Assembly (NCBI GenBank): GCA_014529385.2
Contig: CM043956.1
Coordinates: 62,088,620-62,152,619, forward strand
From: Adiantum capillus-veneris
Lineage: Eukaryota; Streptophyta; Polypodiopsida; Polypodiales; Pteridaceae
Length of the DNA stretch: 64,000 nt
Direction: 5' to 3'
Position numbers and translations under genes: made by a program. The notes beneath the pieces are model-generated. The model was not told the DNA's origin. It ran no database searches and was given only the letters and a program-made list of their open reading frames with translations. Position 1 is the stretch's first letter; the number at the start of each line of letters is the position of its first letter. Shown here one piece after another: positions 12,038-24,463 of this stretch.

Positions 12038-15000
12038 TCATGGGTGACGTGGAGGAAAGAAGGGCGGTGGGGGGCCATATCCTCTAGGAGGAAACAAAGG
12101 TCGTGCCAATGGGGGCAGTTCACCAAGTGGTGGGGGAACTAATCCAAATGGCAAAGAGTATGAACTATATGTGGGGGGGGTGCAGGTAGTCAAAGAGGCA
12201 ATGGATCAACCCCAGGTGGGGCATCATATGTGGAGGCAATGAATGCACTGGGAGACGGTCCAGTTGCATGCCATGCCAAAAATGGGGCAGTGAAAGTGGG
12301 ATATGGTGCTGCTACTGCCCCGCCCCAACTGCTGAGTGGTGTCGGGAACGATGGGTCAAGCGGATGAAGCTACTCGGACACCTGCTACGGTTTCTCAGTT
12401 ACCTGAGCTTTGACACTCCTATGAAACATCAATGTCGAGCCTAAATCGGAAGGTAGACGTTGAGCTGGCTCCAAACAAGCATTGAAAACTGCCCAATCGT
12501 TCTCACAACTAATGCAGTGTCTACGTAGTAGTAAACATTGTGCTGCCAATGTCCCAACTCCTGCAAAACAATCCAACACAACATCTCGCATGTCTGTGAA
12601 GGTACCTAGTAGCCATCTACAAAAAAAAAGTTACCTTTAGATTTATTATACCTATTTTATAGGAACAATAAAAAAAAATACCAAAAAATTTCCACCACCT
12701 GGCAAACGCTGGACTCCTCTCAACACCTCTACGATAAGGCCGGCCCATACGATCAAGCGTCCACTGTGTGGAATCTGATCCTGGTAGCTTCTCCCACAAC
12801 ATGTCGTCATCTGCAGAGAAGCCACATACATTTGCTACAATCTCTCCATCTGCTCGATCGTACCTCGGAAGCCGACACCCACCAGTTCTAGGGGGTGAAA
12901 AAATGGCTAGCAACAAAGTACCAACCTACGGGGAGCAAGTAAAACATTACTTTTTGACCCGCGAACATCGAAGTTACTATTCATTTATCAAAAAAAAAAA
13001 AAACATACCCCCTCTAAATAGTCATGAACAGTCTTACAACTAGCCTCCGGTAGCCGTAAGTACAATATCATCAACAGCTGGAAACCAGCTCCCTCTGCCT
13101 TCAAAGTGACGATGGAAAGATGTTTTGCACGACATGTCGCCACAATCATGCCATCCACCAAAAGAAACTCGGATGCCATAAGGAATGCACCATCCACAAG
13201 GTCACTATCCCATTGGTTCCATAAAGGAACCCCACCTGTGCTAGCTGCATGTGGCCTAGTGTGTAAGGGAAAGGCCATGTACACCAAACGTACGCCACCC
13301 AATCTCAAGCTGGGGTTCATCTGCCCTGTTCCTGATAGAGAGCCCAAGAATCTACGTAGTGACTGCATAGAACTGCATGCAATTTTTGTTAGCACTATAA
13401 GTGTACACATAACTATGATTGTAAATAAGCGTGGCTTACCTCTCATTGCACAACACATATGGAATAGCTTTTGCCAACTCTTTGGCACTAGCATGCACCG
13501 CAAGGTGGCGTGGCTCTACATGCATATCTGTATGTAGCAACATAAGATCAAATATATCTTTCAAGCAATGCTAAAGAGAACAACACAACATTAAGCATTT
13601 TCACGTACCTGGATGGTTATCTCCCACAACTCTGGCCATGTCTGATAGGTCCTCTGCAGCCCTACCATGTGATGATGGTGAACATGGAGGGGACTCCTGG
13701 ATGCCCCCCACTGGTATGGGAGTGAAGGATAGTGTCGGTACACTGTGACTCATAGCAGCAAGGCTATGAGCACTATCGCTGACTTCTACAGAATACTCCG
13801 CAACCACATGCTTGCTTTCGCTGTCGTTGGAAACTACAGGCCTCTTCTTTCTCTTCCCACGTTGCTTGTCAGCCAATTGTGCTTGCGAGTCTTTCCTTGA
13901 GGTCTGTTTCTTCTTCTCTGGTTTCTTTGATGTGTTTGGAGATAGAGCATCCTATATCACAACCGCTTTCTTCCGTGATGCACTATGCTCCGCTATTAAT
14001 TAAAAGAAGAAGAGTTATTGAGCCCATATTCTATTGCTTCATGGCAAAGGTAAAAACTATATAGAGGCATACCTATGTATAGCTCTTCCTCTTTGGGTGG
14101 GTACTCCTTGTCCGGGTAGTCCAGCCACCAAGGACACTTGAGCCACGCTCCCTTTGTCCGCAAGATCTATCCACTCGTCAGGATATAAGCCCGTCTCCTC
14201 TCTCTTCGACCTACACCATGCATCACTGGGGTGCTCGGGAATGGGAAAGACAAGAGCATCTCTCCACCATCTACAAGACAGACCACAATGTTTTCATTTG
14301 CATAGAACAAGATTAGTGTATCCTACTACATTCTTAATTTGTCAATTAAAGATGTCGAACCTGTACAACAAGCATCGTGCCGTACAAGCAAAATGGGGTT
14401 GTTCTTCAGGTTCATGTGTGGACTTGATCCGAGCACTCCACTTCTTGAAGGCCCTTTCAAAGCGCTTGCGTCTGTATGTCAATAATGTGTAGGCAAGTCT
14501 GCAACCATGCCTACCTTTAGCCTTCTCATGTTGGATAGCAACATCATGATTCTCGGCCTCCATTTTCTCGGCCATCTCAAGCACTCTCCTGCAGACAGTA
14601 GCAAATAATAAGTCACAAGTTACATAACAAATTGCTAGCTGGTGCAAATGTTCACTAAATCTAACCTTTCCAACTGCCACCAGTACACGTGATATCGAAG
14701 CCATTGGATCCAGGCCTTCTCCGTCAAACAGATGCCCTTCTCCTTCAAGGATGCATCACCGCCTTGGAGAAAACCAAGCAATCGGCACGTCCTATCAAAG
14801 GAAAAGCGAGACTTATTTTTTATTGCTACATAATAAAAAGAGAAATATATCCAATGATTTAAATGACTTTTACTTACTCTGTTGGGCTAATGCTTGCACG
14901 CGCAACCTCTGCCACTCTCGAGGGTGTCATTTTCGTGGTCTTCTCACCCCAACCTATAAATGAAATACAGTTTTTGAAAAAATCGCTGCCATTCTCTCGA

Positions 15001-16283
15001 TTTGCAATGGTGGCTATCTCAAGCCCTTTGCGTGTATAGTATTGCTTTGTTTGAGATAGCGCTAGATTGATGCTTTCCTCGTATGCATCAGGTGCCAACT
15101 CATAGTCAAAACTCCCTTTTGATGGCAGCCCTTCCGTTTTACTACTAAACATATGATCGAACTCTTCCTATCATTTTCCAAAGACTCAATCAAAATACAC
15201 ATAATAAGATTTCATAATCAAAACATATTCTATATACAATTGGTTTGAAGCATACCTTCCAAAGTAGTTGCGCAAGGAAAGCCATTGGCAATTTTAGCCA
15301 CTTTGACTTGTTTGGACCTCTAAAATTCAAAGCCCTTTCTGCTACCAAACGCACTCTTTCGGGGAATTTTTGCAAAAGTGATGTAGGGTCCGCCAACCCT
15401 AGCTTTCTCATCATGAAAATATCATGAGCAGTTGTGTGAGGCACTGAAACCCTCGTGGCCCTGTTTAACAATCGATTGTAATTTATATAGTTAAAAAATA
15501 AGATGCATTTACAATACCAAATAAAAAAAGGGCTCACCTATTGATCATACCCAAAACCAATAGAAACTCCGCTGCCTTATGGGGCTGAAAGTCAACTAGA
15601 ACGCACTCCACCTTTGGCGCTTTCTCAATTGGAATGTCATTCTCGTTCATCCACCGCATCCATGCCTGCAATCGGTGATTACCATCCCAAACCACAAAGT
15701 ACCTCTCGACCATGTGACTAAGCTCGGGGATTTGGCGAAGCTCTTCATCCAAATCCTATGACATTGCAAGATCCCTCGCAGCGTGACCACGATGAGTAAA
15801 TTGTTTGTGATCCTCCCAAGGAATTCGTTCACTAACAATAAATCTTGCCATGGTTGGTTGGTAGCTTTTGTTTGCAATAGAGAGTTGCAAATCAGCCACA
15901 TGGTCATCATGCGTGCGGATGGCGGGGTTTGAGAGAAGTCGACATAGAGGCAATCGTGGAAGTTTCCCATCGTATGGTACTCTGTGAGAATAGACCTAAC
16001 CCAAAGAAATGTGTTTGTCGAAAACGTTTCCAAACGCTTCGTCTTTGACATCTTCAATAGCGGTACCTGTTTCCACACGATGACTGGGTCCGGCGCTTGA
16101 TTGTGATGTTCTAGCCACTCTAGTTACGATGGATACAATGCAATCCAAAGAACTCAATGCCTGAGATTGTTGGGTATCGTGTGTGCCTATCGGAGGTACT
16201 TCTTGTGAGGTAGTAACATCAACCTCATCTACTACACCAGTATTTTTTGTTTGGTTTCTTGTTCTCAGCTTGCGATAAAGAAG
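12038..16283 (-). pseudogene. ParB-domain plus N4/N6-type DNA methyltransferase, MULE cargo gene (broken copy)
   Basis: A long frame from about 16283 holds a ParB/sulfiredoxin-like domain with the hallmark VVWDGNHRLQAW near 15690. In-frame GT-AG junctions join exons at 15538/15460, 15256/15167, 14878/14791, 14666/14588, 14361/14270, 14073/13992, 13609/13527 and 13440/13372. The 3' part reads VVLDCFAGVGTLAAQ (about 12582-12540), the SAM-binding motif I (DxFAGxGT) of amino-methyltransferases, then a Pro-rich tail (GYGPPPPFFPP) to 12038. RGKRKKRP near 13850 may be a nuclear localisation signal. I could not find a clear DPPY-type catalytic motif. ParB-methylase fusions are typical of bacterial and phage proteins, so capture followed by intron gain is inferred. 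Damage: TAG at 15996, 15756, 13952, 12385 and 12370, TGA at 12190, and a one-base shift near 14150. No start ATG is identified, and joins beyond 13009 are unresolved. Confidence 0.75.
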
Positions 16284-16496
16284 GATAATTTATAAGAAAT
16301 AGATATAGGATGATTTATGAGAATTTGTAGGTTGGAGTTTGAGATGTGAAAAAAAAGAAACTTGACAGACAGAAAGAAAGAGATCTGTGTAGAAAAAGAG
16401 AATAGAGAAGAAGAAAATGAAGAAGAGAAGGTCACTTTATAAATCTTTTTCTTTTTTTATTAATTTATTTTTATTCTTTTATTCTTTTTTGTGACT

Positions 16497-16902
16497 GTGT
16501 GTGTGTGAGAAAGGAGTGTGTGTGTGTGTATGTATGTGTGTGTTGCTATGTACGCCCGCGTGTGTGTGTGGTGGCATGTGTGTGTGTGGGTGCGTACACA
16601 TCCGCACGTGTGTGCACGTGCACATGCGTGTGTACGTGTACGTGTGGGTGTGTGTGTGTGTGCGCACACACGATGCCATTTGTGTGTGTGTGTGCACACA
16701 AACACACACACGCTGCACGCAGGCGCGTGTGTGAGTGTGCCACACACACACACGTTGCACGGACGCGTGTGTGTGTGGTGCACACACGCACGCTAGCATG
16801 TGTGTGTGTACACACACATGCGCCCGTGTGTGTGTGCATTTGTGTTTGTGTGTATGTTCACACACACACCGCTTTTTGCGTGTGTGTGTGTGTCTGGACA
16901 CA
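16497..16902. repeat. Degenerate (GT)n/(CA)n tract
   Basis: Alternating blocks of GT- and CA-rich sequence are interspersed with CGCAC and GCGTG units. Long open frames across it on both strands are composition artefacts rich in Val/Cys and His/Thr. Confidence 0.9.
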
Positions 16903-17600
16903 CACACGTGGCAAGCCACGTGGACACGCTGGCGTAGGTGCCCGTCGCGTGTCCACGTGGACATGCCACGTGTAATGTCTCCAACCAACAGTACACGTGG
17001 CGGGCCACGTGGCCACGTGCACTACCACGCAGGTAGGGAGCTGGCCATGTGTACTGTCGATGGACGACAGTACACATGGCACTACGCTTGGTGCCACGTG
17101 TCATGCCATGTGGCCATCGCGTTGCCTGTGTGGCAGTGTGCGAGGACACGTGGTCGGCCACGTGTACTCTTGCCGAGCGACGGTACACGTGGCCAGTCCA
17201 GGTGGACACGCGCGCCATCGTGTCCATGTGGACTGCCACGACCATGGGCGTGTGTGTACTGTGCCTCTGGCCACGCGTTGGCCAAAGGCGGACACACGCC
17301 GAGCGTGTGTCTGCCTCTGGCCAACCGGTGGCCAGAGATAGAGTACACACAGGCGCCCACGGCCAGTGCGTTGGCCATGGGTGCTTGGCCGCCCATCCCG
17401 CTCCGCTCCTCCCCCCCCTCCGCCCGCCCGCCTGTCCCGGCCTCCGCTCCGCTCCTACGCCCCCCTTGCCCTTCCTGCGCCCCCTTGCCCCTTGCCCCGC
17501 CCACCTGCCTCCGCCTCCGCTGTCCCCTTGCTTTAGTGCCTCGCTTCCGCCCACGCAAAACGCTCCAGCCCGGTCTGACCGCTCGCCTTGGTGCCCCTTG
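16903..17600. promoter_or_regulatory. GC-rich divergent intergenic region with CACGTG cluster (putative bidirectional promoter)
   Basis: This GC-rich island lies between the leftward methyltransferase gene and the rightward transposase. From 16905 to about 17190 it holds many CCACGTGG or ACACGTGGC palindromes, some arranged as inverted pairs such as ACACGTGGCAAGCCACGTGG. From 17395 to 17600 it becomes C-rich (CTCCGCCCGCCCGCC). CACGTG is the core G-box bound by plant bZIP and bHLH factors. Promoter function is inferred from position and motif density. Confidence 0.5.
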
Positions 17601-17915
17601 TCCCCCTCTCCCTCTAGATAGCGTTTCTCTATCCTTAATACATTCGATTATTCACACATCTCTTTTACACAAACATTTAAAAAAGAAATTAAAATTACTA
17701 AATTCACGTGATCACACACACAATCACAAACAAATATTTTGTAATAATTTTTTTAAAAAAAACATTTCATATTTTTTAACATTAATTATTTAAATTAATA
17801 AAATAATATTAATTTTAAATTTATAACGGCTACTTATTAGACATGAGTATATAATCAATTTGTTTTAGTTTATACAATGTGATCTTGTGCTTAATTATTT
17901 GCTTAGCATATTATT

Positions 17916-20900
17916 ATGGCTTGCTCTTTATTTTTCTTGGGTAAAGAGTTTTCTTATCCTTTTTACAATGGTAAATTCATCATATCTGAATCATTTCTTT
18001 TAGAATTAATTTCTCAAATGCAATTTACAACTTTAGATGCTGTGATCGAAGTCGGTGATATTGAAATGAATTTGCCTCTTGAGAGGACTCTCAACAATTT
18101 GGGTGAATTCATATATGTATTGGATGAGCAACTTTCACGTAAATACAAAGTCAATGTATCCTATCAAACACAGTATGCCAGCTCACCTAGCATAATTCCC
18201 ATTTCCATTGTGGATAGTCCGTCAAAGATGCAATTCGGTCCAAAGGAGTTAATAGATCTATGTACCCCCCCTCGAGTTTTGCCCTCAAACAGCTTCAAAA
18301 GGAGTACAAGACAAAAACTCTTACAGGCCGTGAAGAAGGGCACATTGACAAAGTTGTTAATGCAATAAAAGTAGTGGAACAAGTTATAGAGATTCCAAGG
18401 TCTTACAGTGGAGATCTCGTTCTAGAATTTCCACCTACCATGGGAAAGTTGCACCATATGGATGCGATGGAGCATAAGTATGATCCTCATTTGTGGTCGA
18501 AGCCTACTACATCCAATATTGTATTTCCAGGTGTAGTGCGTCTTAGTCATTGCATAGGATCTCTCAAGTGCATGAATGAACAATGTGTCCGCTTGGTTAA
18601 TTACCATATTCCCAATACAAGTCATTTCAACGAGTACATACAAAAGGCAACTGGACCTGGGGAATATTGTAAGATGGGAGATAAGAGCCTTACATGCCAT
18701 TTTTGTAAGGCAATTGCTTTCTGTATTGCAACATGTGATTGTGTAGTATACTATGTCATGCCATCCGATGAGACTGCCGCTAGAGTCATGATTCATTGTG
18801 GCACACATTGACACGATGTGCGCAACGGCACATTCAAAACACTAACGGACAACACCAAGCTGATGGTGCAAAGGATTTTGACTGTTGACCCACACGTAGG
18901 AGCCAGGAAGGTTCAAATGTGTTTGGAAAGTGAAATTATAAGACAACACTTCTTCGCAACAGCACCAATGAAGGTATTTTAGGCGAGCAACAGCTATTTG
19001 CAATCGCTGAGGATTTGGGCCCATTGGTGCAAGATAACTGGTATGAGCATTTCCTAGATTCTTATTTTGATGCAAAACTCTATGCTAAATTATTTTTTTA
19101 TCTAAACACTTTTAACATTGACAGGTTTCAGAGGTCAGTATCTATTTTACATAGAGGGGTTGACAAAGAATCTTTTGGCATTGATGCACTCCTAAAACTG
19201 AAGCGAGACTGCACATATGAGTTTTTCCATGGAAGCCGGTTTCCTGGTCAAGGTATGGAGGGGGAGAAATGTTATGTCTTCAAAATGTCCACAATTGGTC
19301 CAGCATCCGATGTGGACCTAGTCAACCGAATGAGACAAGATCGGGATGGTGATCTTCAACGTGCGTTGATCCAGTTTGATCACACCAGACGTGTTAACGA
19401 TTGGGTGACTATGGCCTGTCATGTCTATGATCCAAGGTACATGGCGCACCTTAAGAGCTTTGTGGCTTTCCATTTACTCTCTCTAAAACAATTTGTTTGC
19501 AGCATGCAGGACCTTTTGACTATTGCAACTTGTGAAATGAAACAGGAAGACATGGAAACGCAATGTTTGTTTTGGGAGTGCCTTAATGATGTAATGATAT
19601 CATGTGGGTGTGACAAAGTAAATTTCTTTGGCTACATGGCTGATGAAGCTCAAGCAAATTGGAATGCAGTTCGAATTGTTTTCAATGGTGGTGACAAGAC
19701 CAATACAATGAGCGGCCGAGAGCGTTCTTGTCTTTTCCATTGGAAGCAAATCTTGAATCAACACACAATGAAGTATGTGGTGCTAGCTTCTCAACACACA
19801 CACAAAGAAATGTGTGAGAAGTGGAGGCAAGCACCAACAAAAGAGGCTGCAGCAGTAGAGGCTCATCTGATATGCCAATGGTGGCGTAACGGTCATTGCA
19901 TAGACCGTAACATTCCATACATGGATTCATGGCTTAGTTGGTGGGAAATTCGTATTGCACATTGGGGTGGCATTATGACATGCGTAGAAAGTAGCTCTGA
20001 TGGACCAAACACTCCACGCACTAACCTTGCGGAGAGCAAGCATGGCATTTGGCTAGCAGGGGAGGGTTTTCGTAAACGCATATCATTATATGATGCATGT
20101 ACAACGGACCTTGCAAATTCCATCTTACAGAGCACAAAGGCCATTTCATACAGCCATGGAAAACACATTGGGAAGGGTCCATCAATACAAAAGCTTACGG
20201 AATGCCATGAAAAACGTCCTAGCCAAGTGATAAGAGCAGTGAATGCGGCTACTGAGAGCACTCCAATGTATAAACAACCAACTCCATTAACAGGAGATTA
20301 GGAGACATCAAGGCAAAAACGGAAGCCAAATGAGGTTATCAATGTGGAAGATGATGCATCACATAGGCCTGAGTACAACTCGGTAACCAAAGATCGCAAG
20401 AAGTGTGAAACACCACGTAAGATCAACTTTGCAGAAAAAAGGATATCACAAACCCCAAAACGAAGTATAGGTTCTGGTGGGCAGTATATAGTTGAGCGCA
20501 AGGTCAATGAGGCAATTTGGGCCATACGTCGAACTCCACAAGGTAGTAGGGTCACATGTAGTGGCACACCAAGAGGAGGACGCAGGTGTGGATGCAGTAT
20601 AGCAAGTTCTAGCCTTGGTATACCAGCCCCATCGTTTGAAGGATATCGAAAACATCCAAATGGTGTGGTGCGTCAATGGTTTTGGTTTAGTCCGAATCAT
20701 GTCTTGCATTGTCATATAGTAGACCAGAACATTGAGCCGCAGCCTCAGCATCCACCACACACTTGGCCCGTGCATGTGGGCACCAACCTATCGGAGGATG
20801 AGGTGCAAATATTGCATGAAGGGGGGTATCAAGTGGAGCTAAGCAAAGAAGGAGTATCTAATGTAACGCCAATTGCTCAAGAACAAAATATGACAAACTC

Positions 20901-21354
20901 TCCTTTCAAGTCAAAAGATACATCCACTCCTGAAGGCAGTGCAAGAGCCACAGTGCGAGATGGTCTGCGTGTACGGTATCGGACTTCCATTTTCGAGGAT
21001 TCTGCTTGCAAGATTAGTCTAGCACTAGCCCTGAGACCGAAGGTCGTAGAAGAGATATGTGTAGCAGATGGTGTTATTGAGGTCTTCAAACTAGAGAAGA
21101 AAAGTGAAGATGGTCATGTCGGGATGTACAAAGTTTGTATTAGCAACCAGCCATCGTGCACATGTCTAGACTTCATGGAACAGGTGTCAAATCAAAAACC
21201 ATATCTTGCATGTAAACATTTGTATTTTATTTATCTGCGTGTGCTACGGTTAAGACAAAATGAGAACATGTTTATCCATCAACCAATCCTGGCAGATGTT
21301 GATATCTTCAGGGCACTGAGTCGAAGCTGGACTTATCCAAGCATGCATGCATAG
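17916..21354 (+). pseudogene. MULE transposase with SWIM zinc finger (broken copy)
   Basis: The frame starting at 17916 (MACSLFFLGKEF) shifts at a C7 run (18265-18271) into PSSFALKQLQKEYKTKTL, passes a TGA at 18809, shifts again near 18964, and runs to 21354 with one TAG at 20299. MULE-like motifs include FGYMADEAQANW near 19630, SCLFHWKQIL near 19730 and TNLAESKHGIW near 20040. A SWIM finger (C-x-C ... C-x-H: PSCTCLDF near 21160, ACKHLYF near 21215) lies near the C-terminus, as in MURA-type proteins. I did not assign the DDE residues. Total coding length is about 1,100 codons. The damage implies this copy makes no full transposase unless the C7 shift is bypassed. Confidence 0.85.
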
Positions 21355-21607
21355 CATTTGACAATGCTCACTTTTCCTTAGTATGCTTTACCTAAACAAT
21401 TGTACTACTTTCTAATTTTATCTTAGGATGGTCACATCTGGATACATTCATTTGCAACTTTTTTTCATATTTGAGTACTGGTTGTTTATGTGTCAAATCG
21501 TGTATAAAATAATATAATATTACCACAGTGGCTATAAATTGCCATAGCTTGAGTTATTTTTGTGAAAGCGTCCACTAGCTTCCTAGCACACCTCTCCTTC
21601 TTTCACG

Positions 21608-21937
21608 ATGTCTGACGATCTTGAGAGTAAAATAAAGTCTACGTGGGATGCCATGGAAGCCATTCCAAATGGAGAGGCATTGTATGGAGCCGACTGGTTT
21701 CGTCAGGCTCTCAAGGAAACCATCAACGTGTACCGCCTCTATCAATGCCGCAAGGAACTCCATATGCGGAGCTTAATCAATTTGAAAAAGCCGGGACAAT
21801 TAGCTTTCTCTTGCTGGAAGAAGATTGGGCTCATCACAGAGGAGGAAATGAGGCAGCAGCTAAGGAATGTGGTGAATCTTAATATGCCAATCGAAGGGAG
21901 CACATCAACTACTAAAACCGGGCCTTCCAGAAGATGA
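21608..21937 (+). CDS. Small intact ORF inside the MULE (accessory candidate)
   Basis: A 109-aa open frame starts at an ATG (MSDDLESKIKSTWDAMEAIP) and ends cleanly. An AATAAAATG polyadenylation-like signal follows near 21967. It is basic and predicted mostly helical, with no recognised family. It sits in the same orientation as the transposase and about 250 bp from its stop, just before the right TIR. It is undamaged while both larger genes are broken. Mutator elements often carry a second gene (MURB), but I see no basis to equate them. Confidence 0.5.
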   Translation: MSDDLESKIKSTWDAMEAIPNGEALYGADWFRQALKETINVYRLYQCRKELHMRSLINLKKPGQLAFSCWKKIGLITEEEMRQQLRNVVNLNMPIEGSTSTTKTGPSRR

Positions 21938-22077
21938 ACACTTCTTGTTTATGTAATGCAAGTTTAATAAAATGTAACTTTTTTATTATTAATGGGAGTT
22001 CTTGTTTTAAGTACCCTTGTGTATATTGTTTTTGAAACAATTTGTCTAGCTTCCATATCTTTGACTGTGTCTCAAAT

Positions 22078-22189
<112 letters not shown>

Positions 22190-22217
22190 ATAGTACACAA
22201 AGAGGAAGAGAGAATCG

Positions 22218-22286
22218 TTTTATGAATCTGCTCACCTGATAACTAAAAAGCGCTCGCCAAAAAGTGCTCGCCTAGAAATATCCTCC
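22218..22286. repeat. MULE right TIR
   Basis: Read inward on the minus strand it begins GGAGGATATTTCTAGGCGAG and matches the left TIR, including the GAGCGCTTTTT core. Confidence 0.9.
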
Positions 22287-22295
22287 CCTCATGTA
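22287..22295. repeat. Target-site duplication, right
   Basis: CCTCATGTA directly follows the right TIR and is identical to 11635-11643. Confidence 0.9.
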
Positions 22296-24090
22296 CATGA
22301 AGGATTTTTCTCTAAAAGGGTGTGTGACTAGGGCATGCTCGTAAGCTATATCGGGCAAAATTTATCTTAGAAAATTTCTTGGTTTTAAATTTCCAATAGC
22401 CAATCTTCTAGAAGGTTGTCCCCTCAAGGCACAAGTTGTGCTTGAGGATCCTTGTATATTCTATGTACTCTAAATATAACATCTCCACTCACAATTGTGA
22501 GTATGGCAGAAAAAAAGGGAACATGTCCATTATTGAAATTTCAAGTTTCTTTAGTAAGGAAGTATTAGAATTGTTTTGCTCTCTACCATGCCTTGCTTAC
22601 GAGAATCTAGGAGTAGGGAGGATCAAGTGGGCTTTCTACAGTAGGATGCGGGTTGGGACATTAGCATTTCAAGGAAGGCTAGGGTTGCAAAGAGCCAGTC
22701 AGGTGAGAAGTGGACCAGAGAGGGACATCCAACAGCCTTGTCTCTTGTATATCTGACGGTTTCCACTATCTCCCTTTTTTTTGGATTCGAGTGTTGTCTC
22801 CCCTCCCCCTTGTGGGAGTCAAAGGTGACCTTTTTTGTAATCTCTTTGTGTTGCTATAACAATGGATTCCTTGGTTGGATCTTTGGCATGCACGGTAGTT
22901 TGTGGCAGGGGCTGCCTTCCATGTTGATGAACCTAACCAAAAAGAAGATCTAGGCTACATCCCTGATCCAGAAAAGCTTTAAGTCATCGATCCCTTTGTC
23001 TAGGACAAAGAGATATAAGTGATCTTAGTCTTGTAGCAACATTGCCATGAGAAACATGACACGTAAGTCCAACCACAATAGCATCTTTCATATGCACAAA
23101 CAGTCTTTTCTAAGCAGTCAAGATTTCTATCCTTATATGTCCACTATGAACCATCAAAAAACACTTCTTGATCCAATCCAAATCCATAAACCATAGTTCA
23201 ATCACCTCACAAGGATGAACACTCCACCCAGCTCAGAGTGATGCACATCCAATCCTGCAAAACCACTTTATCACATATCATGGCTTCAAAAAATTTGGTA
23301 GCACAACCATATCCCAAAAAAAATATCAAAGAGCCACACTGGACTTTACAATAAAAATCAAAACCGTAATTCATGAGGGATCTCACCCATTGACCATAAA
23401 CCATAATCCATATTGGATCGACTCCCACATTTGGAGTTTGAAATATCCACTGCAATCAGACTCACCCCACACACATGGCCCTTAAGACATGAAATTTTTA
23501 TTCATAAAATAAGTCTAAGCAACAAATAAACATGATATCAAAAACAAATTTTGACAATACCCAATCATGCATAAGTGATGCACTAGGACCGTACCTCACC
23601 TCTCTAGCACATAGAGCTAGTTTTGACCTAGACGTGTGGAAAGAAACATACACATGCACATGAGGCATCCATATCCATCTGTGAGATTCCATACATCATA
23701 TGACATCATTCCATCAACATAAACATGATGCAAAACACTCGCAAAACAAATCTGTCACTTTGACCAAGTGTAGTGGGTAGGAAGTTGTTTTTTGACCATA
23801 AGTGTTAGCTCATGCGGAATTTTTTCATGACACTCCAGAGAAAAAATGGTATAAATGATGTTTTTTATTTTTGGTTTAAATGGTTTGACCTAACTCATAG
23901 TGGTTTGTGATATATGACCAAAACGATGCTCATATCGCCTATGTGACATGAAACAATAAGCACTTTTTATGTGCCCACGTGACCGTAAACACATCATGTG
24001 TATAAATCAACAATGAAACCATTATGGAGAAACCTCATGCACACCCCCTCGGAAAGTTCATATATACCCTCATATACAAAAAAGCAACCA

Positions 24091-24093
<3 letters not shown>
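22296..24093. other. No gene recognised
   Basis: Short frames only; no motif, repeat or element end is recognised. Confidence 0.4.

Positions 24094-24140
<47 letters not shown>
24094..24140. repeat. (GA)n microsatellite
   Basis: A nearly pure GA tract. Confidence 0.95.
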
Positions 24141-24146
<6 letters not shown>

Positions 24147-24285
24147 TGATGACTATGGAGTTTAGTGCTTCTTACCTGTAAGGGCCTTCTCCTAGCCCTT
24201 ACACAAGGCCAAAACATCTAAGCCACCAACTTAAAAAATGAAAAGAAAAAGAAAATAATGGAAAGAAAAAAATGCTCGAGAAAAT

Positions 24286-24463
24286 TCGAGCTCAATTTAA
24301 GCACCAAAGTATACTCACAAGATACTTCCGGCTTATGTCATGGGAACATGGACATAACCAATGCACAAGAAATTTGGGCTCAATTTAATCACCAAAGTAT
24401 ACTCACGAGACACTTCGGGCTTATGCCATGGGAACATGGACATAACCAATGTATAGAAAATTA
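24286..24463. repeat. Tandem duplication, ~89-bp unit
   Basis: Two adjacent copies share CACCAAAGTATACTCAC and CATGGGAACATGGACATAAC, offset by 89 bp. A short open frame across them is a by-product of the duplication. Confidence 0.85.

Noticed and set aside
14941-14990. A further intron inside the methyltransferase exon near 14960
   Set aside because: The GT...AG stretch would be only about 15 nt, and reading through keeps the frame open.
16460-17793. Long open frames on both strands rich in Cys/Val, His/Thr or Pro
   Set aside because: They follow the GT/CA tract and the GC-rich island in all frames, so they reflect composition, not coding.
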